From JAAYJK01 sp964501655 (lineage in GTDB: Bacteria > Bacillota > Syntrophomonadia > Syntrophomonadales > Syntrophomonadaceae): DNA of 64,000 nucleotides. The translations under genes were made by a program, and so were the position numbers. The stretch spans positions 1-64,000 of the forward strand of contig CAZCTN010000017.1 in assembly GCA_964501655.1 (NCBI GenBank), read 5' to 3'. Shown here in pieces: positions 55,899 through 64,000 of this stretch (within the stretch, counting starts at the first letter, position 1; every line of letters begins with the position of its first letter). The notes under the pieces are model-generated. The model was not told the DNA's origin and ran no database searches. It saw only the letters and a program-made list of their open reading frames with translations.

Positions 55899-56921
55899 CT
55901 AAAACTGCCTTAAGAATCTGCGGTCATTGTCAAAGAATAAACGCAGATCGTTAATGCCGTATTTGAGCATGGCAATCCTTTCAATACCCATGCCAAATGC
56001 AAATCCGGTTACTTTTTCCGGATCATAGCCGCCGTATTCCAGCACTCTGGGGTTTACCATTCCTGAACCTAAAATCTCCAGCCAGCCAGTCTGGGAACAA
56101 ACTCTGCATCCTGCTCCCTTGCACATGACACAGGAAATATCCATCTCCGCACTGGGTTCCGTGAAGGGGAAATAGCTGGGCCTGAACCGCACCTTTAAAT
56201 CCTCATCAAACATCTCCCGGGCAAATTTCATCAAGGTGCCCTTCAAATCGGCCAGAGTGATTCTGCTGTCCAGCACCAGGCCTTCAACCTGCTGGAACAT
56301 GGGTGAATGGGTGGCATCATCATCCTTGCGATACACTTTGCCCGGGACAATTATTCTCACCGGCAGCCCGGGAGCCAGCTTTTCCATGGTGCGCACCTGA
56401 ACCGGCGAGGTATGGGTGCGCAGGACTACATCTTCATTGATATAAAAAGTATCCTGCATATCCCGGGCGGGATGGTTTCGGGGCATATTAAGGGCTTCGA
56501 AGTTGTAATAATCCAGTTCTATCTCGGGCCCCTCCGCTACATTAAATCCCATGCCGATGAAAATATCCCTTATTTCTTCATAAATCCGGGTTAAAGGGTG
56601 CTTGCTGCCTCTCATTAACGGCAGCCCGGGCAAGGTAACATCGATTATCTCCGCTTCAAGCCGTTGCTGCAGTTCCAGCTGTTTCAACTCTTCAGTTTTC
56701 TTGCTGATCATATCTTCCAATTGGGTTTTAAACTGATTGGCCGCCTGACCCAGGGCAGCTTTTTCTTCCGGGCTCAATTCTTTCAGGGATCTGAGCAGCA
56801 AGGTAATTTCTCCCTTTCGGCCCAAGGTTCTAACTCTCAAATCGTTCAGTTTTTCGATACTGGCTGCCTCCTGCAGCATTGCCTCGGCCCGATCCTTGAT
56901 TTCCTGTAATTTGCTCAACAT
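55899..56921 (-). CDS. pheS: Phenylalanyl-tRNA synthetase alpha subunit
   Basis: PheS holds the class II catalytic core that makes phenylalanyl-adenylate. A coiled-coil N-terminus (about 1-90) precedes the core with TSPVQVRTME, FRPSYFPFTEPSAE and GFAFGMGIERIAML, the class II motifs. 340 residues is normal. It is translated from the mRNA controlled by the T-box just upstream, together with pheT. Confidence 0.97.
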   Translation of the reverse strand: MLSKLQEIKDRAEAMLQEAASIEKLNDLRVRTLGRKGEITLLLRSLKELSPEEKAALGQAANQFKTQLEDMISKKTEELKQLELQQRLEAEIIDVTLPGLPLMRGSKHPLTRIYEEIRDIFIGMGFNVAEGPEIELDYYNFEALNMPRNHPARDMQDTFYINEDVVLRTHTSPVQVRTMEKLAPGLPVRIIVPGKVYRKDDDATHSPMFQQVEGLVLDSRITLADLKGTLMKFAREMFDEDLKVRFRPSYFPFTEPSAEMDISCVMCKGAGCRVCSQTGWLEILGSGMVNPRVLEYGGYDPEKVTGFAFGMGIERIAMLKYGINDLRLFFDNDRRFLRQF

Positions 56922-56940
56922 GCTTCAACATCCTTCCTGG

Positions 56941-57185
56941 CAGAAAATAAAAAAAGCTTTGTCCCCAAGGGACGAAAGCCATGTTCCGTGGTACCACCCA
57001 AATTAATCAGGCTAGGCCTGATTCACTCATTACCTTTAACGGCGGCAACCGGTAAAACCTACTGCTGTTTCAATCCACTGCTCCCAGGTGAATTCTCCTG
57101 CGCAATCCCTGGCTGTACTTCCAGTCGCTGATACACCCTCCCTGATGGGATATTATGCCACAGTTTACTTGTCCTGTTCATAGCA
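56941..57185 (-). promoter_or_regulatory. T-box leader of pheST (Phe specifier)
   Basis: On the minus strand the T-box sequence TGGGTGGTACCACGG lies at 56985-57000 and is followed by a terminator stem GCTTTCGTCCC/GGGACAAAGC (about 56955-56979) with a T run ending near 56949. A likely specifier codon TTC (57090-57092) stands in GAATTCACC. Uncharged tRNA-Phe would stabilise the antiterminator and raise pheST expression. A -10-like TATACT lies at 57189-57194. Confidence 0.92.
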
Positions 57186-57343
57186 TTTAGTATATTACTA
57201 TTGGGTAACTATCATTCTATACAATAGATAATAGGCGATGCATCCAGATGTTTCGAATAGCTGCCAGTAAAAATCCGCCTGAGCTATCATCATGGGTTCA
57301 CCCTCCACTCTCATTGCCATGACTTCAGTCATTCCAGAAAATA

Positions 57344-58147
57344 TCAGCACTGGTGATACAAGTTACCGCTTCCTCTTTGTTTACCTGCTTCATAAACAAT
57401 TATACCACAGGCTACACCTGCATTTAAAGAATCAACCCGAGTATTTATTGGAATTTTAAAAGAGCTATCCGCGATATTAACTATTCGGCTGCTTACGCCC
57501 CGGGCTTCACTGCCAATAACTACAATAACCGAGCCGGATAAGTCCAGGTCTTTCAATTCAATATCACCTTGCAGGGAACTGGCCAGCAGTCTATATCCAT
57601 GTTCCTTTATCCTGCTCAAATTCTCAGCCGATACATCAACTGATACCGGCAGGTTGAATACTGCCCCCATGGTGGATCTGACCACTTTGGGATTCAATGG
57701 GTCAACACACCCCGGGCTCAACATCACCCCATTCACTCCAAAAGCCCAGGCTGTACGGAGAATGGTACCCATATTGCCAGGATCGGCAATCCCATCCAGA
57801 TACAGCCACAATCCTTTTTCCTGCAGCAACCCGTTTAAATCCCACTGTGGAATCCTGGCTACGGCCACTATGCCCTGAGGAGTCTGAGTGTCACATATAT
57901 ACCTGATCAAGGCCGAATCAACCTTTATCCACTCAACGCCCCGACTCTTCCTATATTCATCCAGGTAACGCTCTGCTCCCGCCTTGTCTACAAATACGCG
58001 AAGCAACTCCTGCTCCGCCTCTATGGCTTCAGAAAACATTATCCGGCCTTCTATGAGAAACATCTGTTCCCGATGCCGGTACTTCTGCTCCTTAAGACGG
58101 GCAGCATCACGAATTTTTTGATTATCCCTGGACTTTATTTCCTTCAT
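57344..58147 (-). CDS. SpoU/TrmH family RNA 2'-O-methyltransferase
   Basis: This SPOUT methyltransferase uses SAM to methylate a ribose in tRNA or rRNA. An N-terminal substrate-binding domain (about 1-95) precedes the knotted catalytic domain with motif 1 DPGNMGTILRTA, motif 2 VIGSEARGVS and motif 3 IPINTRVDSLNAGVACGI. The target nucleotide is unknown. ATG 58147 is preferred because the open frame upstream of it runs through the rplT terminator. Confidence 0.9.
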   Translation of the reverse strand: MKEIKSRDNQKIRDAARLKEQKYRHREQMFLIEGRIMFSEAIEAEQELLRVFVDKAGAERYLDEYRKSRGVEWIKVDSALIRYICDTQTPQGIVAVARIPQWDLNGLLQEKGLWLYLDGIADPGNMGTILRTAWAFGVNGVMLSPGCVDPLNPKVVRSTMGAVFNLPVSVDVSAENLSRIKEHGYRLLASSLQGDIELKDLDLSGSVIVVIGSEARGVSSRIVNIADSSFKIPINTRVDSLNAGVACGIIVYEAGKQRGSGNLYHQC

Positions 58148-58171
58148 CCTCTCAACCACCCTGGTTAAAAT

Positions 58172-58199
58172 AAAAAGTATGGTGGTTACCATACTTTTT
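58172..58199 (-). terminator. Terminator of infC-rpmI-rplT
   Basis: A perfect 12-bp stem AAAAAGTATGGT pairs with 58188-58199 around a 4-base loop; on the minus strand TTTTTATTTT follows. Confidence 0.88.
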
Positions 58200-58209
58200 T
58201 TGCGAACTA

Positions 58210-58569
58210 TTAATTATTTGCCGCGCTTTTGGCAAGTTCGGCCAGTTTGGTAAAGCCCTGCGGATCGCTGACAGCTAATTCGGCCAGCATTTTCCGGTTA
58301 ATATCTACCCCGGCCACCTTCAATCCGTGTACCATCCTGCTGTAAGTAGTACCATTGTTCCTGGCCGCTGCGTTTATACGTGCTATCCATAGTTTGCGAA
58401 AGTCCCGCTTCTTCAGCTTCCGATGGATATAGGCATATTGACCGGATTTCATTACCTGCTGATTCGCCACCCGGTAAAGCTTGGATTTGGCCCCCCGGTA
58501 ACCTTTGGCCATCTTTAAAATCTTTTTGTGTCTTCTATGTGAAGTCACGCCACGTTTAACCCTTGGCAT
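58210..58569 (-). CDS. rplT: 50S ribosomal protein L20
   Basis: L20 is an early assembly protein of the large subunit and, in Bacillus, represses its own operon by binding the leader. The 119 residues start MPRVKRGVTSHRRHKKILK and are typical. It follows rpmI by 22 bases. Confidence 0.98.
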   Translation of the reverse strand: MPRVKRGVTSHRRHKKILKMAKGYRGAKSKLYRVANQQVMKSGQYAYIHRKLKKRDFRKLWIARINAAARNNGTTYSRMVHGLKVAGVDINRKMLAELAVSDPQGFTKLAELAKSAANN

Positions 58570-58591
58570 CGTAACAACCTCCCACTATAAT

Positions 58592-58783
58592 TTACTGAAT
58601 CAAATTGGAAATGCGTTTGTTTTCCTGCTCGCTTACCAGGCCAGATTTACGCAGTTTTCTTTTTCTCTTGGGACTCTTTCCCCCTAAAAGATGGCTGGCA
58701 TAAGCTTTGGCTCTTTTTATTTTACCACTGCCGGTTTTCTTAAATCTCTTGGCAGCCCCGCGATGGGTTTTCATTTTAGGCAT
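58592..58783 (-). CDS. rpmI: 50S ribosomal protein L35
   Basis: This 63-residue basic protein begins MPKMKTHRGAAKRFKKTGSG, the L35 signature. The ATG at 58783 has AAAAAGGAGGAAG upstream. It overlaps the infC stop by 8 bases, so translation is coupled. Confidence 0.97.
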   Translation of the reverse strand: MPKMKTHRGAAKRFKKTGSGKIKRAKAYASHLLGGKSPKRKRKLRKSGLVSEQENKRISNLIQ

Positions 58784-59324
58784 CAGTTTCTTCCTCCTTT
58801 TTGCTCTTCTCGGGCTCCAGTCTGGGCACCAGTATAGATACCATATTTCTTCCCTCAATTTTTGGATGTTTTTCAACCGAGGAAATATCCGACAACTGTT
58901 CGGCCAGTTTTATGCATAGACGCTCGCCTAGTTCAGGATGAGTAATCTGCCGCCCCCGGAACATAATCGTTACTTTGACTTTATCCCCGGCGCCGAGAAA
59001 CTTCCTGGCATTTTTTGCTTTCACCTGGAAATCGTGTTCCTCGATATTAGGACGCATCTTTACTTCTTTGACCGAAACAATCTTTTGCTTTTTACGGGAT
59101 TCCTTTTCCCTTTTGCTTTGCTCAAATTTGAATTTCCCATAATCCATCAACCGGCAAACTGGCGGCTTGGCAGATGGAGCTATCTCCACCAGATCCAGCT
59201 GTTTTTGTTCGGACAATTCCAGCGCTTCACGAAACGGAACAATCCCCAACTGCTCGCCCGTTTCGCTGATTAGCCGGACTTCCCTTGCTCGAATTTCCTC
59301 GTTAACTCTCCAATCCTTGCTGAT
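58776..59324 (-). CDS. infC: Translation initiation factor IF-3, AUC start codon
   Basis: IF-3 binds the 30S subunit and checks the start codon. The sequence from residue 5 reads WRVNEEIRAREVRLI, the normal IF-3 N-terminus, which places the start at the ATC codon 59322-59324, eight bases after a strong GGGAGGTG; no ATG, GTG or TTG lies in frame between them. A TTG 25 codons later would remove the first strand of the N-terminal domain. Rare start codons are a known feature of infC (AUU in E. coli) and let IF-3 repress its own translation. The predicted length of 182 residues is normal. Confidence 0.9.
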   Translation of the reverse strand: MSKDWRVNEEIRAREVRLISETGEQLGIVPFREALELSEQKQLDLVEIAPSAKPPVCRLMDYGKFKFEQSKREKESRKKQKIVSVKEVKMRPNIEEHDFQVKAKNARKFLGAGDKVKVTIMFRGRQITHPELGERLCIKLAEQLSDISSVEKHPKIEGRNMVSILVPRLEPEKSKKEEETDA

Positions 59325-59344
59325 AAGAAGTTCACCTCCCGAAA

Positions 59345-59490
59345 AATATAAAAGCAGGCTGCAAAGCCTGCTTCCAAATCATTAACCATCGGCCAAAATC
59401 ATATACTACCTGCCATACACCCTGGTCCGAGTTAAATCATTACCTGACAGCCTGCGCCGCAAGGTGAGAAGCCAAGCTCCTGCTTAGTAC
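59345..59490 (-). promoter_or_regulatory. Attenuator leader of infC-rpmI-rplT (probable L20 leader)
   Basis: Between the promoter and infC the minus strand carries a 9-bp terminator hairpin (59352-59360 with 59365-59373, loop of 4) followed by TTTTATATTTTT, placed right before the ribosome binding site. Upstream are further pairing segments such as CACCTTGCGGCGCAGG. The layout is that of the Firmicute L20 leader, where excess L20 favours the terminator. I cannot confirm the L20-binding motifs by eye. Confidence 0.7.
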
Positions 59491-59497
59491 ATTTAGG

Positions 59498-59526
59498 AGT
59501 ATAGCACAAATAATGGGCAGATGCAA
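59498..59526 (-). promoter_or_regulatory. Sigma-A promoter of infC operon
   Basis: On the minus strand TTGCAT and TATACT are separated by 17 bases. The promoter starts 3 bases past the thrS stop codon, so the initiation-factor operon can be transcribed apart from thrS. Confidence 0.75.
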
Positions 59527-59528
59527 TG

Positions 59529-61439
59529 CTATCTATTCAGCTTTTCCCGGATTTCTGCCAACAGCCGATCCCTAAAATCAGCCCTGCTGGCCGGCCCCAG
59601 GTCGCCTTCCCGACGATGCCGTACTGCTACCGTACCGGCTTCTACTTCTTTATCCCCTATGATAAGCAGATAAGGTATCTTCTGCATCTGTCCCTCTCTT
59701 ATCTTATAGCCGGTTTTCTCGCTGCGCAGGTCGGCCTCAGCCCTGATTCCCTCGGCCTTCAGCTCTTCTGCCACCTGCATGGCATATTCATGATTGCGGT
59801 CAGTAATCGGCAGTACCCTTACTTGTACCGGTGCCAGCCAGGCCGGGAATGCTCCCGCGAAATGTTCAGTCAGTATACCGATAAAACGTTCAATACTGCC
59901 ATAGATTACCCGGTGCACCATGACCGGCCGGTGCTTTTCCCCGTCTTCCCCTACATAAACCAAATCAAACTTCTCCGGCATCTGGAAATCCAGTTGGATC
60001 GTCCCGCACTGCCAGGTCCGATCCAGAGAATCCTGCAGATGGAAATCTATCTTGGGACCGTAAAAAGCTCCATCTCCCTCATTAATCCGGTACTTCATGC
60101 CCTTTTCTTCCAGAGCCTGCTGCAGGGCATTGGTGGCCACCTCCCACATTTCCTCAGAACCCATAGCCTTTTCCGGCCGGGTAGAAACCTCTACATGGTA
60201 AGGAAACCCAAATAAAGAGTAAAAACGATCCACCAGATCAATAACTCCTTTAATCTCATCAATTACCTGCTCCGGCAGCATAAAGATATGGGCATCATCC
60301 TGGGTAAAGGCTCTTACCCGCATTAGGCCGTGCAACACTCCTGACATCTCATGCCGGTGGACCAGGCCCATCTCGCCCATTCTCAGGGGCAGATCACGAT
60401 AGCTGTGAATGCCCTGCTTGTAGACAAGCATCCCCCCGGGACAATTCATCGGTTTGACGGCATAATCGGCCTCATCTATCTTAGTAAAGTACATGTTTTC
60501 TTTATAGTGGTCCCAGTGTCCTGACTGCTCCCATAACTGGCGGTTAAGTATGATAGGAGTCCTGATTTCCTGGTAACCGGCCCGGGCATGCTCTTCCCGC
60601 CAGAACTTTTCCAGTTCATTGCGCAATATCATTCCCCGGGGCAGAAAAAACGGAAAACCCGGGCCTTCATCGAGAACCACAAATAAACCCAACTCCCGGC
60701 CCAAACGACGATGGTCTCGTCTTTTAGCCTCCTCCAGTTTATGCAGGTAGTCATCCAGCATGCTCTTTTTGGGGAAGGAAGTAGCATATATCCTTTGCAG
60801 CATCTGGTTAGCCTCACTGCCCCTCCAGTAAGCACCGGCCAGGCTCATCAGTTTTATCGCCTTCAGCCTGCCGGTAGAGGGTACATGAGGTCCGGCACAT
60901 AAGTCAACAAACTCTCCCTGCTGGTAAAGACTTATAACCGCGTCTTCCGGCAGGTCCTGAATCAGTTCCACCTTATACGTTTCATTACGCTCCCGAAAGA
61001 ACTCCATAGCCTCCTCCCGGCTGAGTTCTCTTCTCACTATGGGGTAATCGGCCTTGATTATCTGGTTCATCTCTTCTTCGATATCTTTGAAATCATCAGG
61101 GGTAAAGATATGTTCACTATCAAAATCATAATAAAAACCCTTGTCAATGGCCGGCCCTATAGCTAGCCGGGTTTCCGGCCACAGTCTCTGAACAGCCTGG
61201 GCCATAACATGAGACGAAGAATGCCGATAAACATCCATAGCTTCAGTTTCATTGAAGTCAAGCAGTTCCAACATGCCATCTTGGGTAATCTCAGTATTGA
61301 GATCCCTTAACTGCCCATTGAATTTAGCCACTACCGCATTTTGGGCCAGCTTTTTGCTGATATCTTCCGCCACCTGCAGCAGACTGATGCCCTTCGGGTA
61401 CTCTCTCTGCCCGCCATCTTTTAATTTAATTGCCACCAT
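59529..61439 (-). CDS. thrS: Threonyl-tRNA synthetase
   Basis: This class II synthetase charges tRNA-Thr. Domains in order are TGS (about 1-62), the editing domain with HSSSHVMAQA, the catalytic core with zinc Cys in MNCPGGMLVYK and motif 2 RMGEMGLVHRHEMSG, and the C-terminal anticodon-binding domain (about 530-636). 636 residues is normal. GGAGG precedes the ATG. There is no T-box in the 29-base space before it, which is unusual for Firmicute thrS, so it is probably read from the DUF445 promoter upstream. Confidence 0.97.
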   Translation of the reverse strand: MVAIKLKDGGQREYPKGISLLQVAEDISKKLAQNAVVAKFNGQLRDLNTEITQDGMLELLDFNETEAMDVYRHSSSHVMAQAVQRLWPETRLAIGPAIDKGFYYDFDSEHIFTPDDFKDIEEEMNQIIKADYPIVRRELSREEAMEFFRERNETYKVELIQDLPEDAVISLYQQGEFVDLCAGPHVPSTGRLKAIKLMSLAGAYWRGSEANQMLQRIYATSFPKKSMLDDYLHKLEEAKRRDHRRLGRELGLFVVLDEGPGFPFFLPRGMILRNELEKFWREEHARAGYQEIRTPIILNRQLWEQSGHWDHYKENMYFTKIDEADYAVKPMNCPGGMLVYKQGIHSYRDLPLRMGEMGLVHRHEMSGVLHGLMRVRAFTQDDAHIFMLPEQVIDEIKGVIDLVDRFYSLFGFPYHVEVSTRPEKAMGSEEMWEVATNALQQALEEKGMKYRINEGDGAFYGPKIDFHLQDSLDRTWQCGTIQLDFQMPEKFDLVYVGEDGEKHRPVMVHRVIYGSIERFIGILTEHFAGAFPAWLAPVQVRVLPITDRNHEYAMQVAEELKAEGIRAEADLRSEKTGYKIREGQMQKIPYLLIIGDKEVEAGTVAVRHRREGDLGPASRADFRDRLLAEIREKLNR

Positions 61440-61468
61440 CTCTTTTACCTCCTGAACACATCATAATC

Positions 61469-62065
61469 TTAAAGAGGAAATACCAGCAGAATAGTAATCT
61501 GGATGATTCCTATCATAAATCCCAGGACTCCCCCCAGTATCTCTATAAATCTTAACTCGGTGGATGAGACCTTTCTTACCATATCCTCCAACTGCTGAAT
61601 ATCCAGTTCATTTATCTTGTCTTCCACTATCTTCTTAATATGAATTTCTTCGTTTAAATAAGCCTGGCTGGCTCTCATCACCTGCCGGATAATCTCTTCT
61701 GCTTCCTGGCGCAGAACCCGGTCCACGCTGCTTCCTACCATGTTGGCTATTTTACCGGGAACAAAACCAGGAACAGCACTAGCTACCCTGGTTTTGATTA
61801 TCTCCATTATCCGGTTAACCAGAGTTTCGCGAACCTCGGGGGTATCAATTCTGGAAAATATATCATCCAGGGACAAAAGCTGATTTTCTACAATGGCTCC
61901 AATACTGTCGGCAATATCCCCCCGGCGCTTGGGCAGCACTCCATACAATTCAAACAACCCGCAGTTTACCGGCTGTTTCGGCCAGAAAAGCAGTTTAATG
62001 GCTACCACATTGGTTACATAGCCAATAAAAGCACTGATGATTGGAACAGCTATTAATTGATACAT
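61469..62065 (-). CDS. DUF445 membrane protein
   Basis: The 198 residues match the DUF445 family: an N-terminal membrane helix followed by the conserved GYVTNVVAIKLLFWP, a cytoplasmic helical part, and a C-terminal membrane helix (about 176-197). The function is unknown; relatives such as YheB are found in spore-formers. It lies 29 bases before thrS on the same strand. Confidence 0.85.
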   Translation of the reverse strand: MYQLIAVPIISAFIGYVTNVVAIKLLFWPKQPVNCGLFELYGVLPKRRGDIADSIGAIVENQLLSLDDIFSRIDTPEVRETLVNRIMEIIKTRVASAVPGFVPGKIANMVGSSVDRVLRQEAEEIIRQVMRASQAYLNEEIHIKKIVEDKINELDIQQLEDMVRKVSSTELRFIEILGGVLGFMIGIIQITILLVFPL

Positions 62066-62157
62066 TTTGATCCCCTATTTTTCTATTACGAAAAATATAT
62101 CAAACTTTGACAATTACCGCAAATTCTTGTATCTGCTAACTGGGGACAAAAAGGAAT

Positions 62158-62178
62158 CCCCCCTGACCGGCAGGGGGG
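62158..62178 (-). terminator. Terminator after the ytxC-like gene
   Basis: A 7-bp C6T/AG6 stem with a 7-base loop is followed on the minus strand by ATTCCTTTTTG. It lies 22 bases past the stop codon. Confidence 0.7.
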
Positions 62179-62199
62179 CAGAGACTGATGGAGTGGGGG

Positions 62200-63153
62200 T
62201 TATTTGCCTTTACCGCCTGGCTCTATTTCGCACAGATAACGAGAACATTTTTTACAGCCGCGGCAGAACACAATCTTATCCTCAAATACCTTTTTTATAA
62301 TCTCCATTGATTCATTGCGGGGAAGTTCCGCCGCATTGTGAATTATTATCTTCCGGGGAGCAATAGTAATCAAAATACTGACCAGCAGGTCATCCAGGCT
62401 GACGTCATCCAGCAGCAAATCGTCCAGGTAATGCTGCATGTACTGCTCCTCGATCTTGCAGCCGGTATGATCCCACAGATAAAACAGACCGTTATGGCCC
62501 AGCAAGAGATTTACCTCTTTTACCCGCGGAGCCTGAGTATCCACAAAATATCTTAACAGATTAACAAAATCATTATATTCTTTTTCATTTTTTAATTCTT
62601 CTGCCGCTACCTCCACGGCAAACTTAATCTCGGTAAGATAGTCACGCAGGCAGAAGTTGATAAATCCTTCCACCACCAGGAACTCACTCTGGTTGATATG
62701 CTCCAACAGGCGATGAGAAATCCGATTTTTTCGGCCGAAGTTCATCAGCATATTCATGCTTTCATTGTTATGACAACGGCTCAAGAAATCATCTGATTTG
62801 ATATAGAGCGATTGTTTATCATCGGGACTGAATTTGCGGTATGTTTTGCTTATTTCCCTCCAAATCAGTCTTGATTCCCAGTCGTTGACTATATGCTCTG
62901 CTAATACCTCTGCCATCTGGTGCTTGAATATATAAATGATATCTTCGTTCCTAAAGGTAGAATCCTGCCCCTCACTTCCATGAAGGAAAAAAGATAAAAG
63001 CTTAACACCCGTCGGATATCCTGAGGAAGGCAGGAGATTGATCTCTATCTTTAATTCATATCCCCTCTGCTTGATCCATCTCAAACGATTATCCAACTCT
63101 TGTAGAAAACTATTGGTATTATGGGCCGTTGCTACCTTAAATTCGTAAATCAT
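62200..63153 (-). CDS. YtxC-like sporulation-associated protein
   Basis: The 317-residue protein resembles YtxC, a conserved protein of unknown function in spore-forming Firmicutes whose gene is commonly found near thrS, as here. The sequence is soluble and mostly helical, with FLVVEGFINFCLRDYL and a C-terminal cluster of four cysteines, CRGCKKCSRYLC, that might bind metal. The role is inferred from family and position only. Confidence 0.78.
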   Translation of the reverse strand: MIYEFKVATAHNTNSFLQELDNRLRWIKQRGYELKIEINLLPSSGYPTGVKLLSFFLHGSEGQDSTFRNEDIIYIFKHQMAEVLAEHIVNDWESRLIWREISKTYRKFSPDDKQSLYIKSDDFLSRCHNNESMNMLMNFGRKNRISHRLLEHINQSEFLVVEGFINFCLRDYLTEIKFAVEVAAEELKNEKEYNDFVNLLRYFVDTQAPRVKEVNLLLGHNGLFYLWDHTGCKIEEQYMQHYLDDLLLDDVSLDDLLVSILITIAPRKIIIHNAAELPRNESMEIIKKVFEDKIVFCRGCKKCSRYLCEIEPGGKGK

Positions 63154-63263
63154 AATCCGGCCTCCATTGAAAAGTTAATATATTATATGTTTGCCGGAAA
63201 ATCATTATTCAATCATACAAGCCTTGAAAATACTGCTATTTACGGCATTTTTTCAGTAAAAAA

Positions 63264-63282
63264 GCAGGCCTGCCTGGCCTGC
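63264..63282 (-). terminator. Terminator of the small membrane protein gene
   Basis: The GCAGGC (63264-63269) and GCCTGC (63277-63282) arms form a stem that is followed on the minus strand by TTTTTT. It lies 50 bases past the stop codon. Confidence 0.75.
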
Positions 63283-63331
63283 CTGAATTACCGTTCAAGT
63301 ATGTATTACTCTGCTTTGGATTTGCGGGGCT

Positions 63332-63514
63332 TTAATGCATCCTGGTGAATTTGATTTGATTGAGCAAGGATTGGATAAATGCCATAATAATCACACCCAA
63401 ACCTATAAACCAAAGAGCAACCGATAAATAGGGATTGTATTTTACGATAGGGAGCAAGAATATTACAGCTATTGCCACCATTATTAAGAACCAACGCAGT
63501 TTGCTCGTCAACAT
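63332..63514 (-). CDS. Small two-helix membrane protein
   Basis: The 60-residue product has two hydrophobic helices (about 7-23 and 28-48) and a short basic tail. I do not recognise the family. ATG 63514 follows GAGGAGG by ten bases; a terminator follows the gene, which supports it being real. Confidence 0.6.
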   Translation of the reverse strand: MLTSKLRWFLIMVAIAVIFLLPIVKYNPYLSVALWFIGLGVIIMAFIQSLLNQIKFTRMH

Positions 63515-63772
63515 CTGTACAAGTCCTCCTCGATTCAACAAATATGCTATATATATATTTTACTAAAAAATAAAACCAAAAAATATAATAGCACTCCTGG
63601 CAAAAAATTCAACAGAAATAATATTCCAGAATTAGTCGCTGTCAACCATTCTGGGAGTAGATATAGATCAAGGGGCATTTATGCAGAAGAGCACAGAGAC
63701 CTTTCCGTATTTACAGCCTTATTCAAGAAATACCAAGGCCGTTTCCGGGTGAATACCGGAAGTCAGTCAAGT

Positions 63773-64000
63773 TCAGTCTTTAAATCCTAGTTTTTCTGCC
63801 ATCATCTCATAAGTGGGGAGCTGCACACCATATTTTCTGCCTAGACGCACTACTTCAAAAACGAGGCCGTCCAGCTCAGAATCCTTCCCTTGTTTTAAAT
63901 CCCTCTGCAGGGAAGCATTAGCCGCAGGAGACAGATTATCCAGGATTGCCAGGTTGGTTTTCACTATATCGACAGCAAGGTGGATGCCCATAGCCTCTGC
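63773..64000 (-). CDS. 2-Dehydropantoate 2-reductase, C-terminal part (cut by window edge)
   Basis: The visible 75 residues match the C-terminal helical domain of ketopantoate reductase (PanE/ApbA): SSLQRDL-type helix, here ASLQRDLKQGKDSELDGL, followed by RLGRKYGVQLPTYEMM. The enzyme reduces ketopantoate with NADPH for coenzyme A synthesis. The N-terminal Rossmann domain lies beyond 64000. The frame stays open to the window edge. Confidence 0.82.
   Translation of the reverse strand, partial: AEAMGIHLAVDIVKTNLAILDNLSPAANASLQRDLKQGKDSELDGLVFEVVRLGRKYGVQLPTYEMMAEKLGFKD

Noticed and set aside
1..64000. Mobile elements, prophage or defence islands
   Set aside because: No transposase, integrase, phage structural gene, toxin-antitoxin pair or restriction gene was recognised in the window.

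Overview
The window looks like chromosome from a syntrophic, spore-forming Firmicute of the Syntrophomonas type. The evidence is a complete butyrate beta-oxidation gene set on one strand (crotonase, 3-hydroxybutyryl-CoA dehydrogenase, thiolase, a 610-residue acyl-CoA dehydrogenase and a CoA-transferase), sporulation genes (yunB, a ytxC-like gene), a T-box leader, Firmicute-type PHO boxes, and an SLH-anchored surface protein. The species is inferred from gene content only. It is a scaffold from a short-read assembly: it holds two 100-N gaps whose flanks end in repeated 55-mers.

Layout. 1-7.5 kb: yunB, a class IV aminotransferase, gltX followed by tRNA-Gln and tRNA-Glu under a perfect sigma-A promoter, a muramoyl amidase, and a sigma-54 activator with CBS and four PAS domains. 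7.5-15.1 kb: the beta-oxidation operon, read leftwards from a consensus -24/-12 promoter at 15054-15068, with hairpins in its leader and a half-length CoA-transferase paralogue near its end. 15.4-28 kb: a small unknown gene, tyrS, PBP1A, a rod-like RNA candidate, mutS2, a U32 peptidase, a NIF3-like protein, an alkaline-phosphatase-superfamily protein and a DUF421 membrane protein. 28-33 kb: a signalling island in which a ferredoxin/[FeFe]-hydrogenase-like histidine kinase overlaps an HD-GYP response regulator, opposite a diguanylate cyclase. 33.4-36.8 kb: a surface protein with at least six 351-bp repeats and three SLH motifs. 36.8-41.6 kb: an ABC1/UbiB kinase, a SIMPL protein, polX and zapA. 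42-50.2 kb: the phosphate regulon (phoP, phoR, pstS, then a marR gene, then pstC, pstA, pstB, phoU), with PHO-box-like sites and a 31-bp perfect palindrome. 50.4-64 kb: a uridine-kinase-like protein, a VanX-like dipeptidase, a shortened pheT with pheS behind a T-box, a SpoU methyltransferase, infC-rpmI-rplT with an attenuator leader and an AUC start, thrS, DUF445, a ytxC-like gene, a small membrane protein and the end of a ketopantoate reductase gene.

How it fits together. Butyrate oxidation is only favourable at very low H2. The sigma-54 activator, which carries sensor domains, probably drives the beta-oxidation operon. The hydrogenase-like kinase probably converts an H2 or redox signal into cyclic-di-GMP turnover, which could set surface or aggregation behaviour; the SLH protein next door is a plausible but unproven output. 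I saw no insertion sequence, prophage, CRISPR array or defence system.
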